Source: Bin16 sp965206315
GTDB lineage: Bacteria > Chloroflexota > Dehalococcoidia > Lucifugimonadales > Australimonadaceae
DNA: 64,000 bases
Assembly: GCA_965206315.1 (NCBI GenBank)
Contig: OZ242210.1
Span: forward strand, 930,001-994,000
Direction: 5' to 3'
Below are positions 24,620-32,844 of the stretch, one piece after another. Within the stretch, counting starts at the first letter, position 1. Every line of letters starts with the position of its first letter. The notes under the pieces are model-generated. The model was not told the origin of the DNA and did no database searches. It saw only the letters and a list, made by a program, of their open reading frames with translations. Made by a program: the position numbers and the translations under genes.

Positions 24620-25185
24620 TGCAGCCCCTCCTGCAGCAGGCTCAGCGCCTCTGCCCGGGTCGCCTGGTCCGATACGAAGACGCCGCGCAGCGCGGACGTC
24701 ACGATGGACGTGCCCGGCTTGCGCACGCCGCGCATCGACATGCACAGGTGCTCGGCGCGCATGACCACCGCCGCGCCCGACGGCTGGACCGTTTCCATGA
24801 TGGCGTCCGCTATCTGGGACGTGAGGCGCTCCTGCACCTGCGGGCGCTTCGCGAAGATGTCCACGGCGCGCGCCAGCTTGCTGATGCCAACGATCTTCCC
24901 GTGCGGGATGTAGGCGACGTGCGCCGTGCCGAAGAAGGGGAGGAGGTGATGTTCGCAGATCGAGTAGAACGGCATGTCGCGCATCAGCACCATCTCCTGG
25001 TGCGACTCGTCGAACTGCACCGAGAGCACTTCCTTCGCGTCCTGATCGATGCCTCCCGTTATCTCTTCGTACATCCGTGCGACGCGCTCCGGAGTGTCGC
25101 GCAGCCCATCGCGTTCCGGGTCCTCGCCTATGGCGAGCAGCAGTTCGCGGATGGCATGCTCCACTCTGGCCGAGTCTATCGTCAA
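24616..25185 (-). CDS. folE: GTP cyclohydrolase I
   Basis: FolE opens the imidazole ring of GTP to form dihydroneopterin triphosphate for folate and pterin synthesis. The 189-aa product has zinc ligands Cys77 (SICEHH) and Cys148 (EHLCMSMRGV), the substrate-binding HHLLPFFG and GISKLAR segments, and the RPQVQERLTSQIADA stretch. Length is normal. GAGGAGGAG lies before the ATG. It sits 10 nt after thrC on the minus strand and is coupled to the CelD-like gene by TTGA. Confidence 0.96.
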   Translation of the reverse strand: MTIDSARVEHAIRELLLAIGEDPERDGLRDTPERVARMYEEITGGIDQDAKEVLSVQFDESHQEMVLMRDMPFYSICEHHLLPFFGTAHVAYIPHGKIVGISKLARAVDIFAKRPQVQERLTSQIADAIMETVQPSGAAVVMRAEHLCMSMRGVRKPGTSIVTSALRGVFVSDQATRAEALSLLQEGLH

Positions 25186-25195
25186 CGTCTCCTCC

Positions 25196-26251
25196 TCAGC
25201 CCGCTAGGACCCGTGCGACCTCGCGCACGTCCGGCGGCGCCGTCTCCGGGGGGCGCGTCATGAGCTGCTCGGCGACCGGCGTGTCCTTCAGCCCCGTGCC
25301 CGTGATGATGCACACCACCGTCGCCGACGAGAAGTCCGCGCCTGCACGCGCCTGCTTGATGAGCCCCGCTACTCCCGCGGCGGAAGCAGGCTCGCAGAAG
25401 ATGCCCTCCATGCTCGGAAGCAGCCCGTAGGCCTCGAGTATCTCACTGTCAGTGACAGCGTCTATCGTTCCGCCGGACTCGTCGCGCGCCGCAACGGCTC
25501 CCGCCCAGTTCGCGGGGTTGCCGATGCGTATCGCAGAGGCGAACGTCTCCGGTTTGAGGACGGGCGCACCCTGAACGATGGGAGCGGCCCCGGCGGCCTC
25601 CATCCCCATCATCCGGGGGCGCCGGGTCGCCATGCCCGCCTGGTGGTACTCGACGAACCCCCGCCAGTACGCAGTGATGTTGCCGGCGTTCCCCACGGGG
25701 ATGAACAGGTAGTCCGGCGCGTCGCCGAGGTCGTCGACGATCTCGAACGCCGCTGTCTTCTGCCCTTCCAGGCGGTTCGGGTTCACGGAGTTGACCAGCG
25801 CGAAACGCTCCTCGTATGCGGCAAGCTCGCGCGCGATGCGGAGAGCGTCGTCGAAGTTGCCCTGGATCGTCACGATGCGCGCCCCGTAGGCGACGGCCTG
25901 GCTCATCTTGCCCGGCGCGACGCTGCCCTCGGGTACGAGGACGACTGTCTCCAGACCCGATGCGGCCCCGAACGCCGACGCAGACGCGCTCGTGTTGCCG
26001 GTGGACGCGCACAGCAGTCGCGTCATCCCCTCCTCCATCGCCTTCGCCACGGCAACGACCATCCCCCGGTCCTTGAACGACCCGGTGGGATTGCAGCCCT
26101 CCAGTTTGAAGTAGAGCGCGCCGACCCCGAACTCCCGTTCCAGACTGTGCGACCGCACGAGCGGCGTGCTACCTTCACCGATGGTCAGCGCCGGAGTCGC
26201 CGCCGTCAGCGGCAGGCGGCTCGCGTAACGCTTCAGGACTCCTTCACTCAC
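25196..26251 (-). CDS. thrC: Threonine synthase
   Basis: ThrC converts O-phosphohomoserine to threonine with PLP. The 351-aa product is the short type I form found with homoserine dehydrogenase: GEGSTPLV, the PLP lysine Lys60 in NPTGSFKDRGM, CASTGNTSASASAFGAASG as phosphate loop, and VPVGNAGN-like FIPVGNAGNITAYWRG. It directly follows hom (21 nt apart), so the two form the threonine branch of an operon. Confidence 0.95.
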   Translation of the reverse strand: MSEGVLKRYASRLPLTAATPALTIGEGSTPLVRSHSLEREFGVGALYFKLEGCNPTGSFKDRGMVVAVAKAMEEGMTRLLCASTGNTSASASAFGAASGLETVVLVPEGSVAPGKMSQAVAYGARIVTIQGNFDDALRIARELAAYEERFALVNSVNPNRLEGQKTAAFEIVDDLGDAPDYLFIPVGNAGNITAYWRGFVEYHQAGMATRRPRMMGMEAAGAAPIVQGAPVLKPETFASAIRIGNPANWAGAVAARDESGGTIDAVTDSEILEAYGLLPSMEGIFCEPASAAGVAGLIKQARAGADFSSATVVCIITGTGLKDTPVAEQLMTRPPETAPPDVREVARVLAG

Positions 26252-26272
26252 GCTTCCTCCGTGCTCCGGGGC

Positions 26273-27583
26273 CTACGCGGAGCCGTCTTCGATGCGAACG
26301 AGTTTCGGCTGGCCGTAGACCACCGACAGCGCTTCCAGTTTACGCGCGGCTTCCTGCACTGCCGACTCCCGAGCCTTGTGGGTGATGATGACGACTTCGG
26401 CAGGCGTCCCAGCGTCCTCCGGCACCTCTTTCTGGATGATGGAGGCGAGGCTGACGCCCATCTCTCCGAGGACGCCCGTGATCTGGGCCATCACTCCGGG
26501 CTTGTCGTACGCCCGCAGTCGAAGATAGTACTTCGTCTCCAGCTCCGCTACCGGCAGGATGGGCAGGCGCTCCCGTACGTCCGGATACGCGGGGGCCGCG
26601 CCCCCGGGGGTCGAAGCCCGCACGATAGAGAGCACGTCACCGATGACGGCGGAGGTGGTGGGAGCAGCGCCGGCGCCCGGCCCGTGGAACATCGCCCATC
26701 CGACCAGGTCACCCTCCAGCTCAACCGCATTGTAGACGCCGTCCACCTTCGCCAGTGGGTGCTGGTCGTGCAGGAAGGCCGGGTGCACCCGCGCCTGGAC
26801 GGCGCCGTCCTGCATCCTGCTGGCCGCCAGCAGCTTGATGACGTAGCCCAGCTCACGCGCGTACTCGAAGTCCGCCGTGTCCAGTTCGCGTATGCCTTCG
26901 CGGTACACGTCCGGTTCACGCACCGTGCACCGGAACGCCAGCGTGCTGAGGATGGCGAGCTTGTACGCGGCGTCCCTGCCGTCGACGTCGTCGGACGGGT
27001 CCGGTTCGGCGTAGCCGCTGCGCTGCGCCTCCGCGAGCGCGTCCTCGTACGATGCGCCCTGCTGCGCCATGCGGGTGAGCATGTAGTTCGTCGTGCCGTT
27101 GATGACGGCGTTGACGGCGGTGACACGGTTCCCTGCAAGGTCGCGCACCAACGGGCCGATGATGGGGATGCCCCCGCCGACACTCGCCTCGAACGCCAGC
27201 GTCACGCCGTGCTCCGCGGCGAGCGCCAGCAGTTCCGGCCCGTGCAGCGCCATCACCTGCTTGTTGGCGGTCACGACGTGCTTGCCGGAGCGCAGCGCGG
27301 CTTCGATACAGCCGAGCGCGGGCTGCTCGCCGCCCATCACCTCGACAACGATGTCAACGTCGTCGGCGCCGGTCAGCGTTGTGGGGTCGTCGGTGAGGCG
27401 TACGTCCTGCGGCAAGCCGGGACGCTGTCGCGCGGTGTCGCGGACCAGTACGCCGGCCAGCCGCAGCGGACGCCCCGCGTAGCGCGCCAGTTCGTCGGCT
27501 TTGCCGGAGAGCGTCTGCGCCACACCGGTCCCGACGGTGCCCGCGCCAAGGAGTGCCACGCCGACTGCCTCATGCGTGCTCAT
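26273..27583 (-). CDS. hom: Homoserine dehydrogenase with C-terminal ACT domain
   Basis: Hom reduces aspartate semialdehyde to homoserine. The 436-aa product starts MSTHEAVGVALLGAGTVGTG, giving the NAD(P)-binding GxGxxG at residues 13-18, then ANKQVMALHG, VGGGIPIIGPLVRDLAGNRV, and NGTTNYMLTRM. The last 75 residues form an ACT domain (YYLRLRAYDKPGVMAQITGVLGEMGVS), implying feedback control by threonine. The start at 27583 overlaps the upstream gene stop by ATGA. Confidence 0.95.
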   Translation of the reverse strand: MSTHEAVGVALLGAGTVGTGVAQTLSGKADELARYAGRPLRLAGVLVRDTARQRPGLPQDVRLTDDPTTLTGADDVDIVVEVMGGEQPALGCIEAALRSGKHVVTANKQVMALHGPELLALAAEHGVTLAFEASVGGGIPIIGPLVRDLAGNRVTAVNAVINGTTNYMLTRMAQQGASYEDALAEAQRSGYAEPDPSDDVDGRDAAYKLAILSTLAFRCTVREPDVYREGIRELDTADFEYARELGYVIKLLAASRMQDGAVQARVHPAFLHDQHPLAKVDGVYNAVELEGDLVGWAMFHGPGAGAAPTTSAVIGDVLSIVRASTPGGAAPAYPDVRERLPILPVAELETKYYLRLRAYDKPGVMAQITGVLGEMGVSLASIIQKEVPEDAGTPAEVVIITHKARESAVQEAARKLEALSVVYGQPKLVRIEDGSA

Positions 27584-28590
27584 TGGAGACTCTCTAGTTG
27601 CTCCACCAGCCATCGAGCGTCGTCCGCGGTGAAGTAGTACTGCAGTCCGAGGCTCTTGCCGTCTATCCATTCCTGGAAATCGTTCTGCGCCCACAGCTCC
27701 CGCATGACCCCGGTCAACGGCTCATCGGACGGGCCGTCGGATACCCGGAATACGATAGTACCGAACGCCGTCGTGTGCGGTCCCTGCACCTCGTCCTGCT
27801 CGATGCCCTCGGCGAACAGTACGCTGTTCACGTCGGCCTGCAGCACTCCCTCGGGCACCCAGCCCACGACGCCTTCCGCATCCGAGAAGAGGAAGTCCTC
27901 GTTCACTTCCCCGGCGACGTCGGCGAACTCTTCGCCTTCTTCCAGGCGTGCAACCGCACCCCGTGCGGTCGTGACGTTCTGCGTCACGATCCATTCGACG
28001 TGTATCTGCTCGGTGGTCTCGGGCGCTTCCGCAGAGAAGTATTCGAGTGCGGACTGACGGCGCAACTGGCCCGTGAGCCATGCGCGGTGGTCGTCTTCGC
28101 TGACCCGCACGAAATCGAGGAACTGCTCGAAGAGTTCGCGCCCTTCCTCGCTCAGGCTCGTGGGAGGCTCGGTTTCTTCGCCCTCCGGAAGCGGTTCGTA
28201 CTGCCTCACGATCTCCGCGTCCACGGCGCCGGGGTCGATATCCCCGCCTATCTCACCGATGTTGCGCTCGATGATGCCGTCTCCGAGCAGGTTGTTCAGG
28301 CCCTGGTCAGGGACGAAGGAGCCGGTGACTCCCGCGTCCAGGAGTGCGTAGGGGAGCGCCTCCCGCAGCTGGTACTGCACGCCGTCGATCTCTGCCACGA
28401 CCTTGCGGGGCACGCGATACGAGTTGAGATACCAGCCCACCGCGAGCATCGCGACGAGCCCCACGAGCACAACTGCGATGGCCACGTAGAGTATGCGCTG
28501 GCGCTGGCGTTCGTTCAGGCGGCGGGCAGCGACCTGCGGAGACGCTGAGCGCCCCGAATGCTGGCGTTCCGCGCGTCGGCGTTGTCGCAT
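27580..28590 (-). CDS. Membrane-anchored PpiC/SurA-like peptidyl-prolyl isomerase
   Basis: The 336-aa product has a basic N-terminus, one membrane helix (about 34-56, ILYVAIAVVLVGLVAMLAVGWYL), a helical SurA-N-like segment and a parvulin-type domain around residues 195-300 (EQIHVEWIVTQNVTTARGAVARLEEGEEFADVAGEVNED, GVVGWVPEG, GTIVFRVSDG). This order is that of extracytoplasmic foldases of the PrsA/SurA type. The parvulin catalytic residues are not clearly all present, so a chaperone role is as likely. It is cotranscribed between rpsR and hom. Confidence 0.8.
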   Translation of the reverse strand: MRQRRRAERQHSGRSASPQVAARRLNERQRQRILYVAIAVVLVGLVAMLAVGWYLNSYRVPRKVVAEIDGVQYQLREALPYALLDAGVTGSFVPDQGLNNLLGDGIIERNIGEIGGDIDPGAVDAEIVRQYEPLPEGEETEPPTSLSEEGRELFEQFLDFVRVSEDDHRAWLTGQLRRQSALEYFSAEAPETTEQIHVEWIVTQNVTTARGAVARLEEGEEFADVAGEVNEDFLFSDAEGVVGWVPEGVLQADVNSVLFAEGIEQDEVQGPHTTAFGTIVFRVSDGPSDEPLTGVMRELWAQNDFQEWIDGKSLGLQYYFTADDARWLVEQLESLQ

Positions 28591-28601
28591 GCAGGCGTGT
28601 A

Positions 28602-29177
28602 CTACTCTTCGGAGTCTGCCGCATCAGCGGCGGGAGCAGGGGGTTCGGCAGCGTCCTCTGCAGGAGAGGCTTCCTCTACGGCGAGAGTGTCCTCCTGAGG
28701 AGACGCAGCCTCGGCCTCGGCGACGGGCGCCGCCTCAGCCACGGGGGCGTCGCTCTCCGCAGTCCCTTCGGCAGCAGATGAGCTTTCAGCAGCGGGAGCG
28801 CTGGTCTCTGCCGCCTCTCCCTCAGCGGGAGCGGCAGCCGCATCGGGGCGCGGGCCGCGGCTGAAGCCGCCCTCTCGCTGCCCGAACCGGCGTCCGCCGC
28901 GGTCGGGGCGCGTCAGTTCGATCAGACTGTGCCCGCCGGTGTACGGCAGGAGCGCGAGGAAGCGCGCGCGCTTGATGGCGACGGCGAGCTTGCGCTGGTG
29001 GCGCGCCCGCGTGCCCGTGCGCCTGCTGGAGTCGATCTTCCCCCATTCGGAGATGAACCGGCGCAGGACGGGAACGTCCTTGTAATCAGGCGTCTTCTTC
29101 TCAGCGCTGAAGTAGCAGACCTTCCGCCTGGGGAAGTACCGGCGTCCTCCGGGACGCCGCCGTCGTATGTTCTGCAT
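28602..29177 (-). CDS. rpsR: Small ribosomal subunit protein bS18 with long acidic C-terminal extension
   Basis: Residues 1-90 are a normal bS18 (RRRPGGRRYFPRRKVCYFSAEKK, DVPVLRRFISEWGKI, RRTGTRARHQRKLAVAIKRARFLALLPYT). S18 normally ends here at 70-95 aa. This protein continues for about 100 more residues: a short Arg/Gly stretch then a low-complexity Ala/Glu/Pro/Ser tail ending ADSEE. The tail is strongly acidic on a basic ribosomal protein, so it is probably flexible and exposed near the platform. Classical order rpsF-ssb-rpsR is kept. The tail has no frameshift signs and the codon use looks the same. Confidence 0.93.
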   Translation of the reverse strand: MQNIRRRRPGGRRYFPRRKVCYFSAEKKTPDYKDVPVLRRFISEWGKIDSSRRTGTRARHQRKLAVAIKRARFLALLPYTGGHSLIELTRPDRGGRRFGQREGGFSRGPRPDAAAAPAEGEAAETSAPAAESSSAAEGTAESDAPVAEAAPVAEAEAASPQEDTLAVEEASPAEDAAEPPAPAADAADSEE

Positions 29178-29197
29178 CTACGTGCTCTCCTCTGTGC

Positions 29198-29638
29198 TCA
29201 GAACGGGAGGTCGTCCGGCGAGAGCACTTCAGGGCCGGCGTCGTAGCCGCCGCCTGTGCTCTGCCCGTAGGAACCTCCGCCGTACTCGCCGCCTTCGTCG
29301 CCCGCACCCGGCCTGTCCAGGAACAGCACCCGGTCCGCGATGATCTCGTTCCGGAACCGCATCTGCCCGTCGTTACCCTGGTACGAGTGGCTGCGGAGGC
29401 GTCCGTCGACGTAGGCCCTGCGTCCCTTGGAAAGGTACTGGTTCACCTGCTCCGCAAGAGCGTTCCACGCGACCACGGTGAACCACTCGGTCTCCTGGCG
29501 CCGCTCGCCTTCACGCGTGTTGTAGGAGCGGCTCGCGGCGATGCGGAAGGAGGTCACCGGAGCGCCGGAGGGCGTGTAGCGCATCTCCGGGTCCGTTCCA
29601 ACGTTCCCGATCACCATGATCTTGTTGAGGCCGACCAC
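29198..29638 (-). CDS. ssb: Single-stranded DNA-binding protein
   Basis: The 146-aa SSB begins at GTG with MVGLNKIMVIGNVGTDPEMRYTPSG, an OB fold extending to about residue 108 (WFTVVAWNALAEQVNQYLSKGRRAYVDGRLRS). A Gly/Tyr-rich linker and the conserved acidic tip DDLPF follow, used to recruit repair and replication partners. GAGGGGGAAG lies upstream. It sits between rpsF and rpsR as in most bacteria. Confidence 0.95.
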   Translation of the reverse strand: MVGLNKIMVIGNVGTDPEMRYTPSGAPVTSFRIAASRSYNTREGERRQETEWFTVVAWNALAEQVNQYLSKGRRAYVDGRLRSHSYQGNDGQMRFRNEIIADRVLFLDRPGAGDEGGEYGGGSYGQSTGGGYDAGPEVLSPDDLPF

Positions 29639-29652
29639 GCGCGCTTCCCCCT

Positions 29653-29943
29653 CTACTCCTCGTCCTTGCGGATGAGGAGGTGCCGGATAACGTCGTCCGT
29701 GAGTTTGAGAGAGTTCTCCAGCACGGTCGTTCCGGCGCCTTCCATCTCGATGTTCGCCATGTGGTAGTTGGCCTCGGTGAACCGGCCTATCCTGTACGCC
29801 AGTTTGCGCCTGCCCCAGTTGTCCTCGCTCACGACCCCGCCGCCGTGGTCGGACGCCACGCGACGAACGCGCTCGACGACCGCCCCCAGCCGCTCTTCGT
29901 CGGCATCAGGATGGACCAACAGCATCAACTCGTACTGACGCAC
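29653..29943 (-). CDS. rpsF: Small ribosomal subunit protein bS6
   Basis: The 96-aa product (MRQYELMLLVHPDADEE...) has the bS6 ferredoxin-like fold pattern with DNWGRRKLAYRIGRFTEANYHMANIE. S6 binds 16S rRNA as a heterodimer with S18, encoded downstream. It is the first gene of the long minus-strand run and is preceded by a TATAAT box and a leader that may be autoregulated. Confidence 0.95.
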   Translation of the reverse strand: MRQYELMLLVHPDADEERLGAVVERVRRVASDHGGGVVSEDNWGRRKLAYRIGRFTEANYHMANIEMEGAGTTVLENSLKLTDDVIRHLLIRKDEE

Positions 29944-30014
29944 TCCCCTCTCCCTCTGTTCCGCTGACGTCTCCGGTCACCTCAGTCGAAACGGCGCGGT
30001 TGTTCCGCGCACGT
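29944..30014 (-). promoter_or_regulatory. rpsF 5' leader, candidate S6:S18-binding element
   Basis: The about 70-nt leader can form hairpins: GCGCGG/CCGCGC near its 5' end and CTGA...TCAG enclosing GGTGACCGG. In many bacteria the rpsF operon leader binds S6:S18 through a stem with an exposed CCG, and a CCG is present inside the second hairpin. This is a structural guess by eye. Confidence 0.3.
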
Positions 30015-30020
30015 CTGGCG

Positions 30021-30026
30021 ATTATA
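30021..30026 (-). promoter_or_regulatory. -10 box TATAAT of the rpsF operon
   Basis: A perfect TATAAT on the minus strand between glyA and rpsF. No convincing -35 hexamer at 17 nt. Predicted transcription start near 30014. Confidence 0.55.
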
Positions 30027-30057
30027 GCACGCGTGCCTCTGGGAACGACAACCGCGC

Positions 30058-31302
30058 CTAGTCATCGAGCCCCGGCACGGGGAAGCCCGCCGTCAACTGG
30101 CCGACCTCGTCGGCGATGGCGCTGAGCGCAGCGTCGTCGCCCTTGCTGTTCAGCGTCCGCACGAGGAGCTGCGCAACCTTCTGGCATTCCTCGACGCCGA
30201 AGCCGCGCGCCGTCACCGCAGGTGTGCCGAGCCGCAACCCGCTCGTGACGCGCGGCGGCTGGGGGTCGTTCGGAATGGCGTTCTTGTTCACCGTGATGCG
30301 CACGCTGCCGAGCGCTTCCTCTGCCTCCTGTCCCGTCCAGCCCAGGGGGCGCAGGTCGACGAGCATGAGGTGGTTGTCCGTGCCGCCTGAGACGATGCGC
30401 AGACCCTCGCCCTCGAGCGCCGCGGCCATGGCCTGGGCGTTCTCAACGATCCGGCGTCCGTAGTCCGCGAACTCGGGCTGGAGCGCCTCCCCGAAGCAGA
30501 CCGCCTTCGCGGCTATCGCATGCATGAGCGGCCCGCCCTGTGCGTATGGGAACACCGCACGGTCGATGTTCCGCCGGTGCTCCTCCGTGCAGAGGATGAA
30601 CGCGCCGCGCGGTCCTCGCAGCGACTTGTGCGTCGTGCTGGTCACGACGGACGCGTGGGGCAGCGGCGACGGGTGCGCGCCCGCGGCCACCAGCCCGGCT
30701 ATGTGCGCCATGTCCACCATGAGCACGGCGCCCACCTCTTCCGCTATCTCCGCGAACCGCGCGAAATCTATCGTCCGGGGGTACGCCGTGTATCCCGCCA
30801 CGATGACCTTCGGTCTGGCCTCCCGCGCCTGCGCTGCGATGGCGTCGTAGTCAAGCTGTTCCGTCTCAGGGTCGAGACCATAGGCAACGAAGTTGTACAG
30901 CTTGGCCGAGAAGTTGACGGGGCTGCCGTGCGTGAGGTGCCCGCCCTGGTCCAGCTGCAGGCCCATGATGGTGTCGCCGACGTCGCAGAGCGCGGCGTAC
31001 GCCTCCATGTTGGCGGTCGCGCCGGCGTGAGGCTGTACGTTCACGTGCTCCGCCCCGAACAGCTCCTTCGCGCGGTCGATGGCCAGCTGCTCGGCGATGT
31101 CGACGAACTCGCAGGAGCCGTAGTAGCGGCGTCCGGGGTAGCCCTCCGCATACTTGTTCGTCAGCGGGGAGCCCTGTGCCTCCAGCACAGCGCGGCTCGC
31201 GTAGTTCTCCGACGCGATGAGCACGATGTTCCGGCGTTGGCGGTCCGACTCCTTCCGGATGGCCTCCGCGATCTCGGGGTCACGCTCCATCAACACGCTC
31301 AC
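30058..31302 (-). CDS. glyA: Serine hydroxymethyltransferase
   Basis: GlyA interconverts serine and glycine with tetrahydrofolate. The GTG at 31302 is chosen because GAGGTGG lies 6 nt upstream and gives MSVLMERDPEIAEAIRKE; an ATG at 31290 is internal. The 414-aa product has NIVLIASENYASRAVLEAQGS, NKYAEGYPGRRYYGS, the PLP lysine in STTHKSLRGPRGA and QGGPLMHAIAAKAV. Standalone transcription unit, divergent from the rubrerythrin gene. Confidence 0.96.
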   Translation of the reverse strand: MSVLMERDPEIAEAIRKESDRQRRNIVLIASENYASRAVLEAQGSPLTNKYAEGYPGRRYYGSCEFVDIAEQLAIDRAKELFGAEHVNVQPHAGATANMEAYAALCDVGDTIMGLQLDQGGHLTHGSPVNFSAKLYNFVAYGLDPETEQLDYDAIAAQAREARPKVIVAGYTAYPRTIDFARFAEIAEEVGAVLMVDMAHIAGLVAAGAHPSPLPHASVVTSTTHKSLRGPRGAFILCTEEHRRNIDRAVFPYAQGGPLMHAIAAKAVCFGEALQPEFADYGRRIVENAQAMAAALEGEGLRIVSGGTDNHLMLVDLRPLGWTGQEAEEALGSVRITVNKNAIPNDPQPPRVTSGLRLGTPAVTARGFGVEECQKVAQLLVRTLNSKGDDAALSAIADEVGQLTAGFPVPGLDD

Positions 31303-31380
31303 GACAGTCCACCTCTGTCCCTGGTGTAGTTCGAGGAACAGGATATGCCCCACGCCCGAACGCCCGCAAACAGGTGATGA

Positions 31381-31394
31381 CACGTCAAGACGTG
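31381..31394. promoter_or_regulatory. Palindrome CACGTC-AA-GACGTG upstream of the rubrerythrin promoter
   Basis: Perfect 6-bp inverted repeat ending 5 nt before the -35 hexamer at 31400. Position fits an activator or repressor site. Confidence 0.4.
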
Positions 31395-31399
31395 CAGGG

Positions 31400-31428
31400 T
31401 TGACCCATGCGGGAGCCCCCCCTATAGT
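31400..31428 (+). promoter_or_regulatory. Sigma-70-type promoter of the rubrerythrin gene
   Basis: TTGACC (31400-31405), 17-nt spacer, TATAGT (31423-31428). Predicted start near 31435, giving a leader of about 60 nt. Confidence 0.65.
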
Positions 31429-31496
31429 CGACAGCCCCAGTCCTATGGCGATTGAAGGCGTTCGCCTGCAGCGGCTCACCCCAGCGCCGAGGAGAT

Positions 31497-31925
31497 ATGC
31501 AGATGCCAGGATTGCAAGGCACCAAGAGTGAGGCGAACCTGAAGGCGGCGTTCGCCCGCGAGGCCCAGGCTAACCGGCGGTACACCTACTTCGCACGCCG
31601 CGCCGACATCGAGGGCTACCCGGAGGTCGGCGGGCTCTTCCGGGACATCTCCGAGGCCGAGACCGGTCACGCCTTCGGGCACCTCGACTTCCTGAAGGAG
31701 ACCGGCGACCCGGCGACCGGAGAGCCGATAGGCAGCACCGAGGACAACCTCAGGTCCGCCATCGCTGCCGAGACCGACAACTACAGCGAGATGTACCCCA
31801 GCTTCGCCCGCACCGCGCGGGACGAGGGGTTCGACGAGCTCGCGGAGTGGTTCGAGACGCTCGCACGCGCCGAGCGCTCCCATGCCGGCCGGTTCACCAG
31901 AGCCTTCGAGAACCTCAACTCCTAG
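31497..31925 (+). CDS. Rubrerythrin-like diiron protein without rubredoxin domain
   Basis: GGAGAT precedes the ATG at 31497. The 142-aa product is a single four-helix ferritin-like domain with the two diiron half-motifs: NLKAAFAREAQANRRYTYFA with DISEAETGHAFGHLDFL, and NLRSAIAAETDNYSEMYPSFA with LARAERSHAGRF. Rubrerythrins detoxify hydrogen peroxide. The C-terminal rubredoxin-like zinc/iron domain present in classical rubrerythrin is missing, so an external electron donor is needed. It lies beside thioredoxin-fold lipoproteins, which hints at a redox-defence neighbourhood. Confidence 0.88.
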   Translation: MQMPGLQGTKSEANLKAAFAREAQANRRYTYFARRADIEGYPEVGGLFRDISEAETGHAFGHLDFLKETGDPATGEPIGSTEDNLRSAIAAETDNYSEMYPSFARTARDEGFDELAEWFETLARAERSHAGRFTRAFENLNS

Positions 31926-31936
31926 AGCGCCGCTGG

Positions 31937-32839
31937 TCAGGCGCTCGCCAGCGCGGCCTGGAGCGCTTCTTCCAGCTCCTCGAACGTGGCGTAGCCCTCG
32001 AAACGCTCGGCGATACGCGCGTCTGCGCCGAGAACGAACGTCCACGACTCGTTCCGGTAGTGCTCGACCTGGTCTATGCCCCACTCAGCCAGCACCGGTG
32101 AGAGGACGCCCTTGGTAAGGTCGCCCTGTATCTCGTGCGGGTTGTCGTACACCTCGACGTGGATGTAGTCCGCCGCGTCCGGGTACGCCTCGCGCAGTTC
32201 GGTGACGGTCTCCACCTGCGGGCCGCACGTCGCCGTCGTGCAGAACGCGGGCGACGCGAACACCACCACCGTCGGCCTGCCGCTGAACAGCGACTCCGCG
32301 AGGGTTATCTCATAGAGGGCCGGGTCGGGCCGGTAGTGGGAGGTGATGCTGCCGATGTCTCCGCCCGCGCTGTCCAACGTCTTCGTGTTGCTGAACAGGC
32401 CGATCTGCCCGATGTCCCGCACGATGGACGTCTCGTCCACGTGCACGTCGAGCATCGCCTCGCCCCCCTCCCCCTCGATGTGCAGCCGCCACGTCCCCGC
32501 CTGCGGGAACGTCAGCCGCGTCACGTAGGAGCCGCGCGTGCCGAGCGGCCACTCGTGGAACCGCGCCGTCGCGGTCTCGCCGGCAGCGCCACCGTCCAGG
32601 AACGTCGTCGTGACGGTCGCCTCGGCCACGCGGACGAAATCGGTGCTCGTGGCAAGCAGGAATGCCACGCGCTGCGTTCCCGTGCGCAGAAGCGTCGTGC
32701 CGAGGATCGAGTTCCATTCCTGCATCTCCGGCGTGGGCGTGGCCGTGGGGGTTGGCGTTGGCTCGGGAGAGCACGCGGCAACGAGCAGGGAAGCAAGGAC
32801 TGTCCCGCAAATGGCGGCAGCGCGAGTCAGGCGTCGCAT
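31937..32839 (-). CDS. Lipoprotein with thioredoxin-fold C-terminal domain
   Basis: The ATG at 32839 gives a lipoprotein signal with lipobox LLVAAC (Cys23) followed by a Pro-Thr linker; the longer open frame is a shadow. The 300-aa product has an N-terminal beta-sandwich (about 40-150; FHEWPLGTRGSYVTRLTFPQAGTWRLHIEG) and a thioredoxin-like domain from about 185 (GRPTVVVFASPAFCTTATCGPQVETVTELRE). The redox pair is Cys200-x4-Cys205 rather than CxxC, a spacing seen in SCO-like/TlpA-like copper or thiol proteins. It is the third of three thioredoxin-fold lipoproteins in a row. Its start lies 5 nt after the stop of the TGA-containing gene, so they are probably cotranscribed. Confidence 0.8.
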   Translation of the reverse strand: MRRLTRAAAICGTVLASLLVAACSPEPTPTPTATPTPEMQEWNSILGTTLLRTGTQRVAFLLATSTDFVRVAEATVTTTFLDGGAAGETATARFHEWPLGTRGSYVTRLTFPQAGTWRLHIEGEGGEAMLDVHVDETSIVRDIGQIGLFSNTKTLDSAGGDIGSITSHYRPDPALYEITLAESLFSGRPTVVVFASPAFCTTATCGPQVETVTELREAYPDAADYIHVEVYDNPHEIQGDLTKGVLSPVLAEWGIDQVEHYRNESWTFVLGADARIAERFEGYATFEELEEALQAALASA

Positions 32840-32844
32840 CGTCT

